41,388 nt of DNA from a bacterium. GTDB taxonomy: Bacteria; Zhuqueibacterota; QNDG01; JAGLOF01. The notes under the pieces were generated by a model. It saw only the letters and a list, made by a program, of their open reading frames with translations, was not told the origin of the DNA and ran no database searches. The stretch is from NCBI GenBank assembly GCA_023139105.1, contig JAGLOF010000111.1, positions 1 to 41,388 of the forward strand, in the 5' to 3' direction. The stretch's first letter is position 1. Each line of letters begins with the position of its first letter. Shown piece after piece: positions 1-7,693 of this stretch. The position numbers were made by a program, and so were the translations under genes.

Positions 1-792
1 AATATCAAAATGGAAATGCGAAGCAGTGGGCATATCTTCATAGACAGCAGTAACCATATACTCAACATTTCCATCAAAAAGTAACATACTGCCCATAGGA
101 TCAGCTGTACCAAAATATTTTCTTGCAGTTGTCCGGCTGATAGCCACAGTATTCGGTTTTGCAAGGAGTGATTCAATACTGCCGGCAGTAAGAGCTATGG
201 AGAAGATATCAAATAAACCTTCATCCGCCCAGGTAACACGGTTCTCTTTGAAATATCTGTCTTTATTACTAATAATAGGATTATCCGCAGAATAAATACG
301 GATTGCCTGCTCTACTTCGGGATAATCCGCTTCAAGAGCGGCTGCCGTTGGTGCTGCTACAGCGCATAGGGGATACAGGCTTCCGCCAAACCTGGCGTCC
401 AGGACTATTCGATAAATTCTGTCAGCATTCTCATGATGGCGGTCATAACTGAGCTCATGTCGCACAAAGAGAAGGATCAACAGAAAACACGCCATTCCAA
501 TTGCCAAACCGACAACATTAATAATATTGAACATGGGATGACGGCGTAAACTACGAAATGTAGTTTTCAAATAGTTAATTAACATACCAATACCACCTGT
601 ACAAAATTGAACAATGATAAAGTGTAAGGAGGAAAATATCAGCGACATGAACCACCTCCAGGCATGCACTCTCCCCCTGTCGGATTTAATCGCAAGAAAC
701 TCCTCTTCAAGATCTCCCATAATGGCTATGCCATCATTCAGGTTGGCACTGAACTTTAATAACTTTTGGAGTATTTTGGGAAGATGTCCCAT
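1..792 (-). CDS. ABC transporter permease with N-terminal prefix domain (partial, runs off left edge)
   Basis: This is an inner-membrane FtsX/MacB-type ABC permease. The first ~69 residues (MGHLPKILQK..., then GDLEEEF and HAWRW) resemble the permease prefix domain found before FtsX-like permeases in FCB-group bacteria. The classical start follows in the same frame: TTFRSLRRHPMFNIINVVGL, a first membrane helix, HELSYDRHHENADRIYR, then the periplasmic MacB-like core (KENRVTWADEGLFDIFS, AISRTTARKYFG). I chose the ATG at 792 because AAGGTGA lies just upstream, overlapping the padR stop, and because it keeps the prefix domain; the ATG at 585 would give only the classical permease. It lies 9 bases after padR and is probably co-transcribed with it. 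The ATPase partner and the C-terminal half are outside the window. The substrate is unknown. Confidence 0.85.
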   Translation of the reverse strand, partial: MGHLPKILQKLLKFSANLNDGIAIMGDLEEEFLAIKSDRGRVHAWRWFMSLIFSSLHFIIVQFCTGGIGMLINYLKTTFRSLRRHPMFNIINVVGLAIGMACFLLILLFVRHELSYDRHHENADRIYRIVLDARFGGSLYPLCAVAAPTAAALEADYPEVEQAIRIYSADNPIISNKDRYFKENRVTWADEGLFDIFSIALTAGSIESLLAKPNTVAISRTTARKYFGTADPMGSMLLFDGNVEYMVTAVYEDMPTASHFHFDI

Positions 793-801
793 AAAATCAC
801 C

Positions 802-1122
802 TTAACTTAATGCTATTTGAGTTTCATCATCCCATATCATCTGTTTTAGGGCCATAGCTTTCTTAAGTGCCTCAATGCCCAAATCAGTAATCCGGTAGTA
901 GTTACGGCTGCGCCCTCCCCGTTCCGGCAGTGGTTCACTGACAGTCTTTGTCAGAAAACTTCTCCGAACCAACTTGTCAAGCGTACTATATAATGTGCCA
1001 TAAGGATAAGTCCTGCCGGTAGTTTGAGAAACTGCCTGCCTGATTGTAACGCCATATGCATTGTCTTTTAGCTTTAAGATACTGATTAAAAACATCTCTT
1101 CTGCAATCGATAAATCTTTCAT
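802..1122 (-). CDS. PadR family transcriptional repressor
   Basis: A winged-helix repressor of about 106 residues. It starts MKDLSIAEEMFLISILKLKDNAYG, followed by the PadR core (TGRTYPYGTLYSTLDKLVRRSFL) and the wing (GGRSRNYYRITDLG). The ATG at 1122 has a strong GGAGGAATTA ribosome site and gives the usual family length. The frame is open further upstream, and the ATG at 1278 also has a strong AGGAGGGG site, which would add 52 unrelated residues. The gene precedes the prefix-domain permease by 9 bases. PadR-permease pairs of this kind are common in FCB genomes, and the repressor probably controls its own transporter. The ligand is unknown. Confidence 0.88.
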   Translation of the reverse strand: MKDLSIAEEMFLISILKLKDNAYGVTIRQAVSQTTGRTYPYGTLYSTLDKLVRRSFLTKTVSEPLPERGGRSRNYYRITDLGIEALKKAMALKQMIWDDETQIALS

Positions 1123-1299
1123 TAATTCCTCCGGGTTTCTTATTTGTACGATTTTCCGAACAAATGTTTCATTATATCTTTGAAATTTCGTACTAATGCT
1201 TAAGAGGATTAATAAAAAAGCACTTTGATTGATACTACACCTCTGCCATGCCAAAACATCAATTATAAACGATCTCATTAATACACCCCTCCTTTTCCC

Positions 1300-1328
1300 T
1301 TGGCAACTTAGGTAAATTTTTGTATTAT
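1300..1328 (+). promoter_or_regulatory. Sigma-70-type promoter for the 1367 gene
   Basis: TTGGCA (1300-1305), a 17-base spacer and TATTAT (1323-1328), about 40 bases before the phosphatase start and within the padR/phosphatase divergent region. Confidence 0.55.
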
Positions 1329-1366
1329 ATTTACTACACACATTTTCAAAAAAACAATGGTACTAT

Positions 1367-2479
1367 ATGAAAAAATCTACTGAATCCGGCGGCAAATTTA
1401 CAGAAAATGCTAAATCATTCGGACGCATCATTACAGATGACATACGCCATGGAGACCTGCCGGGTAGTTGGCTCCAGGATTTCAAGGATATTTATCATTT
1501 CTATCTTGATAAAAAGACCAAGAAAAAATTGGCTGATATGGGCAAGATAAAACAAGCCCTCTATATTTTCTTATGGCTATGCAAAAGTCTCTTTCTTAAA
1601 TTGGCTCCAGCCCGGCGTATAATGCTATTATCCGGCCTTGTTCTATTGACAAATTTTATAAATGTACAGACAGGTATTGTCAGAATAAATAATCTCAACA
1701 TTATGGGATTATTGCTCATTGTATCTGTACTGGCTTTAGAATTGAAAGACAAACTACTTGCACGTGATGAACTTGCTATCGGACGTAAGGTTCAGAAAGC
1801 ATTGCTCCCGACAGAACACCCTCATCTCTCAGGCTGGGAAATCTGGCTCTATACTCGCCCGGCTAATGAAGTCGGCGGAGATCTGGTTGATTTTATTGAA
1901 ATAAATAGCGAACAAATGGGTCTTACGCTGGGTGATGTTGCCGGGAAAGGTCTGGGAGCTGCGCTTCTCATGGCTAAACTTCAGGCAACGGTTAGAGCCC
2001 TGGCACCGGAAGAGCCACGATTGGCCACATTGGGCAAACGAGTTAATAGAATTCTCTATCGTGATGGTTTGAGAGATCGCTTTGCCACATTAATATATCT
2101 ACAGCTTAAAAAGGATTCGGGAGAGATCCAGATACTAAATGCCGGACATATGCCCCCTTTCATCATACATGATAAAAAGTTGGAAGAATTAAGACAGGGC
2201 GGAATCGCTCTGGGCCTTGCAGAGAATTCTGAATATAAAGAAGAAAAAGTAACAATGAATAAAGGTGACTATTTATTAGCATATTCAGATGGTTTAACAG
2301 AAGCAAAAAACGACAAAGATGAATTCTATGGTGATGAGCGGCTTAAGACCTTACTCATTCAACAGAAATGGACATCTGTAGAAAATTTGGGCAGAATGCT
2401 GGTCAAATCTGTAAATGACTTTGCAGGCAAAGCTCGTCCAAATGATGATCTGTCACTTGTAATAATTAGACGAATTTAA
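1367..2479 (+). CDS. Membrane-anchored SpoIIE/RsbU-type PP2C serine phosphatase
   Basis: A protein phosphatase that in this family dephosphorylates anti-sigma-factor antagonists or other STAS proteins. Residues ~60-125 hold two or three hydrophobic segments (ALYIFLWL; IMLLSGLVLLTNF; IMGLLLIVSVLAL), followed by a short linker and the PP2C core from ~residue 140. Metal-binding motifs are visible: GGDLVDF, GDVAGKGLGAALLMA, YSDGLTEAKN and the C-terminal NDDLSLVII. The N-terminal 55 residues are charged and unassigned. The ATG at 1367 has only a weak ribosome site. An acyl-CoA ligase follows 21 bases downstream, so the two are probably co-transcribed. No kinase partner is adjacent; the STAS-like protein at 33045 is a possible but distant substrate (inference). 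Confidence 0.88.
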   Translation: MKKSTESGGKFTENAKSFGRIITDDIRHGDLPGSWLQDFKDIYHFYLDKKTKKKLADMGKIKQALYIFLWLCKSLFLKLAPARRIMLLSGLVLLTNFINVQTGIVRINNLNIMGLLLIVSVLALELKDKLLARDELAIGRKVQKALLPTEHPHLSGWEIWLYTRPANEVGGDLVDFIEINSEQMGLTLGDVAGKGLGAALLMAKLQATVRALAPEEPRLATLGKRVNRILYRDGLRDRFATLIYLQLKKDSGEIQILNAGHMPPFIIHDKKLEELRQGGIALGLAENSEYKEEKVTMNKGDYLLAYSDGLTEAKNDKDEFYGDERLKTLLIQQKWTSVENLGRMLVKSVNDFAGKARPNDDLSLVIIRRI

Positions 2480-2500
2480 TAATAAAAACAAGAGGCTCCT

Positions 2501-4219
2501 ATGCAGACCCTTCAACCTGAAACGCTGAAAGAAATGCTTGATCATTCTATTACTAATTTCCCTGATAACATTGCCCTGGCATTTGTGGACGGGCAGTCTC
2601 TAACTTATAGCGCATTAGACCATAAAATTGAAAACCTTATAATACTCCTCCGTAAATGCGGAATCACAAAAGGTGATAAAATAGGCTTGCTGGGTGAAAA
2701 TATGCCCCATTGGGGTGTTACATACATGGCAGTGACAGCAATTGGTGCAGTGATCGTACCCATATTGCCTGACTTTCACGCCAATGAAATACATCATATT
2801 CTTCGCCACTCAGGCTGCAAAGCTGTAGTAGTTTCTGAAAAATTTGTGGACAAAGTAATTGATGCTGACTTGCCAGGCTGCAAAACACTTATACAATTAG
2901 ACGATCTTAGACAAATAATGCCACAAAATCGTATTGGCAAATTTATGGACTTGCTCCGTGATGGTGAGCGGGAAGTCAATAAACTCAAAGAATCTGCGAA
3001 ACGACTGGCCGGCATATTGCCTATTCCGGTCTGTGCGGATGATCTGGCTGCCATTATCTATACATCGGGAACAACAGGGCATGCAAAGGGCGTAATGCTG
3101 TCACATAAAAATATAATCTCAGATGTCTACTTCACATTAAAAATTCAAAATATGAATGAATGCGACAGGCTCCTGTCTATTCTACCCCTCTCACATACAT
3201 ATGAAAATACCCTGGGTTTTATGCTTCCTCTGTCTCAGGGAGCCGCTGTTTACTATCTTGAAAAACCACCTGTTCCAAGTGTCCTTTTACCGGCATTGGC
3301 AAAAATCAAACCCACCATGATGCTCACAGTACCATTGATTATAGAAAAAATCTACAAAACCAAGGTTCTGCCAAAATTGGAAGCACAGGGAATTATTGGT
3401 AAATTGACGAAGATTGGACCGATAAGGCGACAACTCATAAAGCTTATTGGTAAAAAATTGATGCAAGTCTTCGGTGGAGAACTACGTTTCTTTGGCATAG
3501 GAGGTTCTTCAGTATCTCCAGAGGTAGAAATTTTTCTTCGTGAGGCCAAATTCCCATATGCCATAGGTTATGGTCTCACTGAAACCGCACCGTTAATTGC
3601 CGGCTCCAGCCCAGCCCTGACCAGAGCCCAGTCTACTGGTTTCCCACTTCCTGATGTTGATATCCGTATTTCTGATCCTGATCCCCTGACCGGAGAGGGA
3701 GAAATCCAGATAAAGGGTGACAATGTAATGCTGGGTTATTATAAAGATGACCTTCATACAGCTGAAGTAATGACAGATGACGGCTACTTTAAAACCGGAG
3801 ATCTTGGCAACTTTGATAAAGATGGCTATCTCTTTATTAAAGGAAGGCTTAAGAACGTTATAATTGGCGCAAACGGTGAAAACATATATCCCGAAGAGAT
3901 TGAATCACATCTGAACAGGCAGGATCTGGTTCTGGAATCTCTTGTATTTTCAATAGACGGTCATATCTCTGCACGGGTATTTCCGGACTATGAACACCTT
4001 GATCGTATATTTAAAAAAGAGAATCTGTCTCAAACCGAAATGGCCGATAGAATTCAGGAAATACTGGAATCAATACGAAAGAGTACAAATACTAATATTG
4101 CTTCCAATGCCAGAATTCATCGAATAATTGAACAGAAAGAACCTTTTACAAAGACACCAACGCATAAAATTAAACGTTTTTTATATACCAGTGATGATAC
4201 CGGGAAACAAAAATCCTGA
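2501..4219 (+). CDS. AMP-forming long-chain acyl-CoA ligase
   Basis: A 572-residue member of the adenylate-forming superfamily that activates fatty acids to acyl-CoA through acyl-AMP. The P-loop-like motif YTSGTTGHAKGVMLSH lies near residues 185-200, followed by LPLSHTYE, GIGGSSVSPEVE, the A5 motif GYGLTETAP, YFKTGDLG, and the hinge IKGRLKNVIIGANGENIYPEE. The C-terminal ~100 residues form the mobile lid domain and retain a late Lys (KTPTHKIKRFL). GAGG lies 5-6 bases before the ATG. Length and motif order match FadD/FAA1-type ligases. The exact chain-length preference cannot be read from the sequence. It follows the phosphatase closely. Confidence 0.92.
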   Translation: MQTLQPETLKEMLDHSITNFPDNIALAFVDGQSLTYSALDHKIENLIILLRKCGITKGDKIGLLGENMPHWGVTYMAVTAIGAVIVPILPDFHANEIHHILRHSGCKAVVVSEKFVDKVIDADLPGCKTLIQLDDLRQIMPQNRIGKFMDLLRDGEREVNKLKESAKRLAGILPIPVCADDLAAIIYTSGTTGHAKGVMLSHKNIISDVYFTLKIQNMNECDRLLSILPLSHTYENTLGFMLPLSQGAAVYYLEKPPVPSVLLPALAKIKPTMMLTVPLIIEKIYKTKVLPKLEAQGIIGKLTKIGPIRRQLIKLIGKKLMQVFGGELRFFGIGGSSVSPEVEIFLREAKFPYAIGYGLTETAPLIAGSSPALTRAQSTGFPLPDVDIRISDPDPLTGEGEIQIKGDNVMLGYYKDDLHTAEVMTDDGYFKTGDLGNFDKDGYLFIKGRLKNVIIGANGENIYPEEIESHLNRQDLVLESLVFSIDGHISARVFPDYEHLDRIFKKENLSQTEMADRIQEILESIRKSTNTNIASNARIHRIIEQKEPFTKTPTHKIKRFLYTSDDTGKQKS

Positions 4220-4273
4220 TCATAGATAAGTACCATGTAGTTTGAGATTTAACATTTGAATAAGGTCAGAGCA

Positions 4274-4765
4274 ATGTCTACACGTAAAATTCTATATAAA
4301 ACCCATCTCTGGACTGCCATTATTACTATGCTGCCGCTGGGTATCATGATTATAAGCGGCATTCTACTACAGCTAAAAAAAGATATTTCCTGGATTCAAC
4401 CTGCCACTCAACAGGGTAGTGACACAGTGCCACAACTGACTTTTGAGGAGATATTGGCGCAATGCAGGACACTCGATACGCTTAAAATCAAGACATGGGA
4501 AGACATTGAAAGACTGGATATCAGACCGGGAAAAGGAATTATCAAAATACTGGCCAAAAACAATTATGAAATTCAATTGGATTCACAAACCGGCAAGGTG
4601 CTACACATTGCATACAGGCGATCAGATATCATAGAAAATATTCATGATGGTTCAATCTTCTCTTCAGTAATCAAAAAATGGATTTTCATACCGTCAGCCT
4701 TTATTGCCCTGGCTCTCTACTTAAGCGGTATATATTTAACCTGGAAACGCCTTAACAAAAATTAA
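4274..4765 (+). CDS. PepSY-associated membrane protein
   Basis: A 163-residue protein with one transmembrane helix near the N-terminus (THLWTAIITMLPLGIMIISGILLQ), an extracytoplasmic PepSY-like domain (ILAQCRTLDTLKIKTWEDIERLDIRPGKGIIKI, then YEIQLDSQTGKVLHI) and a C-terminal helix (FIPSAFIALALYLSGIYLTWKR). This is the architecture of PepSY-TM proteins, often linked to iron uptake or to inhibition of peptidases. The frame opens with a TTG at 4256, but the ATG at 4274 sits behind AAGGTCAGAG and begins MSTRKILYKTHLW, the usual start. It lies between the acyl-CoA ligase and alkaline phosphatase; its role is unknown. Confidence 0.8.
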   Translation: MSTRKILYKTHLWTAIITMLPLGIMIISGILLQLKKDISWIQPATQQGSDTVPQLTFEEILAQCRTLDTLKIKTWEDIERLDIRPGKGIIKILAKNNYEIQLDSQTGKVLHIAYRRSDIIENIHDGSIFSSVIKKWIFIPSAFIALALYLSGIYLTWKRLNKN

Positions 4766-4775
4766 AGGGAAAAAC

Positions 4776-5870
4776 ATGAAACACTCTAAAACCACACTAT
4801 TATTATCAGCATTAGTTCTCCTGGCAGCATCTTTCATCAGCTGTACCAATAAAAACACTTCTCCGAAGAATATTATTTTCCTTATTGGTGATGGCATGGG
4901 AGTAGCACATATAACAGCCGCTCTTACTACAGGTGGAAGTCTCAACCTGGAACGGATGCCTGTCGGAGGACTCATCACTACTTATTCTTCAAATGAATAT
5001 GTTACGGATTCCGCAGCCGGCGGCACGGCCCTGGCCTGCGGTGAGAAGACCAACAACGGCATGGTGGGCATGCGTCCGGATACCACGGCCATGGAATCAG
5101 TGCTGGATGTGGCCGAGTCTATGAACTGGGCCACGGGCCTGGTGGCTACCTGTAAAATCACCCATGCCACGCCGGCCAGCTTTGACGCCAATGTACCCAG
5201 CCGTAACAATTATAATGACATTGCGAAACAGATGGCCGATACAAAGGCTGAAGTGCTCTTTGGCGGTGGCATTGAAAACTTTGTACCTTCCAGAGTACCC
5301 GGAAGCAGACGCAAGGACGAACTGGACCTCCTGGCCAAGCTGGCCGAAACACACCAAGTGGTCACCACGGCCGAAGGCTTCAATGCACTGGCCACTCCGC
5401 TACGTGCCGTGGCCCTCCTGGACAGCGGGCACATCGCCACGTCCGATAAACGGGAAATCTCTCTCTCAGCCATGTCGACCAAGGCTTTGGACATTCTCAG
5501 TCAGGATAAAGATGGCTTCTTTCTTATGATTGAAGGTTCACAGATCGATTGGGAATGCCACGACAACAATAGTGAAGGCACGATTCGTGAGACCCTTGAC
5601 TTTGACGATGCTGTGGGTGTGATTATGGACTGGGCGGAGCAGCATCCCGGCACCTTAGTCATTGTCACTGCCGACCATGAGACCGGCGGCTACTCACTTC
5701 TTGACGGCTCCGTGGCAGATAAAACCATCACAAAAACCCATTACAGCACGGGCAATCACAGCGGCGTCATGGTCCCAATTCTTGCTTACGGCCCCGGCGC
5801 CGAACTATTTGGCGGTATTCACGACAACACCCATGTGGGCAAAACACTGAAGTGCTTGATTCTGGAATAA
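4776..5870 (+). CDS. Alkaline phosphatase (exported, probable lipoprotein)
   Basis: A metal-dependent phosphomonoesterase of the alkaline phosphatase superfamily, acting outside the cytoplasm to release phosphate. A hydrophobic leader ends in SFISC, a near-lipobox (Cys23). Visible active-site elements are GDGMG with Asp39, the nucleophile Ser79 in DSAAGGTA, Glu253 in MIEGSQIDWECHDN, and Asp300/His301 in TADHETGG. At 364 residues it is shorter than E. coli PhoA and resembles the compact bacterial type. It follows the PepSY gene by 10 bases. The first ~220 bases are A+T-rich like the upstream genes, whereas the rest matches the G+C-rich block. A hairpin at 5877 closes the unit. Confidence 0.92.
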   Translation: MKHSKTTLLLSALVLLAASFISCTNKNTSPKNIIFLIGDGMGVAHITAALTTGGSLNLERMPVGGLITTYSSNEYVTDSAAGGTALACGEKTNNGMVGMRPDTTAMESVLDVAESMNWATGLVATCKITHATPASFDANVPSRNNYNDIAKQMADTKAEVLFGGGIENFVPSRVPGSRRKDELDLLAKLAETHQVVTTAEGFNALATPLRAVALLDSGHIATSDKREISLSAMSTKALDILSQDKDGFFLMIEGSQIDWECHDNNSEGTIRETLDFDDAVGVIMDWAEQHPGTLVIVTADHETGGYSLLDGSVADKTITKTHYSTGNHSGVMVPILAYGPGAELFGGIHDNTHVGKTLKCLILE

Positions 5871-5876
5871 TTGCTG

Positions 5877-5899
5877 CGCCCCGATCATCCATCGGGGCG
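5877..5899 (+). terminator. Hairpin terminator after alkaline phosphatase
   Basis: CGCCCCGAT / ATCGGGGCG, a 9-bp perfect stem with loop CATCC seven bases after the stop codon. The following TTGTTCAATT is only weakly T-rich. Confidence 0.65.
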
Positions 5900-5977
5900 T
5901 TGTTCAATTAAACATGAATCTTTTAAAACGCGGCATTCGTATACAATTAATTCCCTTTACTTTAGAGTGAGGATAAA

Positions 5978-7405
5978 ATGAAATCCAGATCCCTGATGTT
6001 CAGCCTTCTAATTCTCAGCATGGCGGCAACACTTCCCGCCATGGACAAACTGGAATCCCTGAAAACACGCCGGCAGAAACTGATGCCGCAACTCGCCTCC
6101 GGGCCTACAATCATGGTCTCCGGCCAATCCTATTTGCGTAACGGCGACACGGCCTATCCCTATCGTCAAAACAGCAATTTTCTTTACCTCACCGGCTTCA
6201 GCCATTCCAACGCCGTCTGCCTCTTGCTACCCGGCAATGCGGCCCCATTCCAGATGTTCGTCAATCCTAAAAATCCACAGGCCACCATCTGGGTTGGAGA
6301 ACAGCCCGGCCTGGAGGGTGCCACAGACGATTGCGGTGCAGATGCCGCTTTTCCCCTGAGCGGCCTCTCCCGTCACTTGAAAAAAATTATAGCAGAAGCC
6401 GACACAATCTACTTCAGCACCGGAAACGATCCAATCTCCAAGCGTATCCAACGCCTCATTGACAGAGCAAAAAAGAAACGCGACCTGACAATACTCGATC
6501 CCCGGCCAGCTATTCACGCCCTGCGGCTTCTCAAGGACGACTACGAAATATCACTGATACAGAAAGCCATCGACATCACATGCGAATCCCAGGCCGAAGC
6601 CATGCGTATGGCCAGACCCGGCATGACCGAAAACGAAATTCAGGCTGCCATCGAATATGTCTATAAAAAACAGGGTGCCCTTGCCCATGGATTCCCGTCC
6701 ATCGTAGGCTCGGGGCCAAATTCCACCGTGCTGCACTATGAAGACGGTACACGAACAGTTGAAGATGGCGATCTGGTGCTCATGGACATCGGCGCCGAAT
6801 ATGAGGGCTATTCCGCTGACGTCACACGGACCATGCCTGCCAACGGTCGCTTCACCGATGACCAGCGCGCCATTTACGAGATCGTCCTGGCCTCAGCCGA
6901 TGCAGCCTTCGACTCTGTCAAACCCGGCGTAGGGTTGCTTGACATCCACAAGACATCTGCTAAAGTAATCGCCCAAGGACTGAAGCGTATGGGTTTGATT
7001 ACCGACGAAGCCGCCGCCTGGCAAATCAATATTTTCATGATGTACAACTCTAACCACTGGCTGGGTCTGGATGTACACGATGTGGGCGGACGCCGTAACA
7101 CCCAGGGTGAGCCCATGCCTCTGGAACCCGGCATGGTGTTCACTGTTGAGCCGGGGATTTACGTTGGGAAAGCAACGCTGGAACTGGCCAGACAGCGGGC
7201 ACGACGCGCCGGTGCTGATGTGGAAGCATTTATTCAGGTGATTGAACCAGCCGTAAAACGCTACATGAACATCGGAGTGCGTATTGAAGATGACTTACTG
7301 GTAACAGCCGAAGGTTATAGAAATCTCTCTGCCGCAGCCCCCAGGACCGTAGCCGAAGTTGAGGCCATGATGGCGCGATCGACGAAACATGTGATTGTCA
7401 AATAA
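5978..7405 (+). CDS. Secreted M24 family Xaa-Pro aminopeptidase
   Basis: An aminopeptidase P-like metallopeptidase that removes N-terminal residues before proline. A signal peptide (residues 1-21, LILSMAATLPAM) is followed by the aminopeptidase P N-terminal domain (NSNFLYLTGFSHSNAVCLL) and the pita-bread catalytic domain from ~residue 180. All five expected metal ligands are present: Asp270 (LMDIGAEYEG), Asp281 (SADVTRT), His367 (LDVHDVGG), Glu391 (VEPGIYV) and Glu437 (RIEDD). GAGG precedes the ATG. It is G+C-rich like the tricorn-like gene downstream, and together they could break down extracellular peptides. An insertion of ~25 residues (ELARQRARRAGADVEAFIQV) near 400 is also seen in exported relatives. 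Confidence 0.93.
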   Translation: MKSRSLMFSLLILSMAATLPAMDKLESLKTRRQKLMPQLASGPTIMVSGQSYLRNGDTAYPYRQNSNFLYLTGFSHSNAVCLLLPGNAAPFQMFVNPKNPQATIWVGEQPGLEGATDDCGADAAFPLSGLSRHLKKIIAEADTIYFSTGNDPISKRIQRLIDRAKKKRDLTILDPRPAIHALRLLKDDYEISLIQKAIDITCESQAEAMRMARPGMTENEIQAAIEYVYKKQGALAHGFPSIVGSGPNSTVLHYEDGTRTVEDGDLVLMDIGAEYEGYSADVTRTMPANGRFTDDQRAIYEIVLASADAAFDSVKPGVGLLDIHKTSAKVIAQGLKRMGLITDEAAAWQINIFMMYNSNHWLGLDVHDVGGRRNTQGEPMPLEPGMVFTVEPGIYVGKATLELARQRARRAGADVEAFIQVIEPAVKRYMNIGVRIEDDLLVTAEGYRNLSAAAPRTVAEVEAMMARSTKHVIVK

Positions 7406-7439
7406 TCTTAGATGACGAAAAGAGCATATTCATTAAATG

Positions 7440-7537
7440 AAACCACAGAATACACAGAAAACACTGAAAAGTGAATTTCACTCCTTTAAAAAATTGCAAT
7501 TCTGTGTATTCTGTGTATTCAGTGTGTTCAGTGGTTT
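7440..7537. repeat. Imperfect inverted repeat of the ACCACAGAATACACAGAA type
   Basis: The left arm (7440-7468) reads AAACCACAGAATACACAG followed by AAAACACTGAA; the right arm (7500-7537) is its imperfect reverse complement, ending TTCAGTGGTTT. A small palindrome GTGAATTTCAC lies between the arms. The predicted long stem sits in the gap before the tricorn-like gene. Such motifs are dispersed non-coding repeats in many environmental bacterial genomes. Confidence 0.75.
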
Positions 7538-7551
7538 AGTTCTCGTTAGTT

Positions 7552-7635
7552 CTCGTTCCTACGCTCTGCGTCCCCGCTGGACCGTTAGGGGACTGCCGCG
7601 CCGCTCCCACAGAGCGGGAGCCGCTCGCAGTGACA
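7552..7635. repeat. G+C-rich dispersed repeat, CTCGTTCCTACG type
   Basis: Begins CTCGTTCCTACGCTCTGCG and contains a short hairpin, GCTCCC-ACAGAGC-GGGAGC. The opening motif recurs in inverse orientation at 11777-11844 and as a fragment near 12370. It carries no convincing gene; the open frame across it starts inside the neighbouring repeat. Confidence 0.6.
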
Positions 7636-7693
7636 GACTTTGTTAAAAATTATCTAAAAAGATATTTATCTAAAACCAACGAAGGAGCAAAAC

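Noticed and set aside
7437-7646. A 69-codon open frame between the M24 and tricorn-like genes
   Set aside because: It lies wholly within dispersed repeats and has no ribosome site or protein-like composition.
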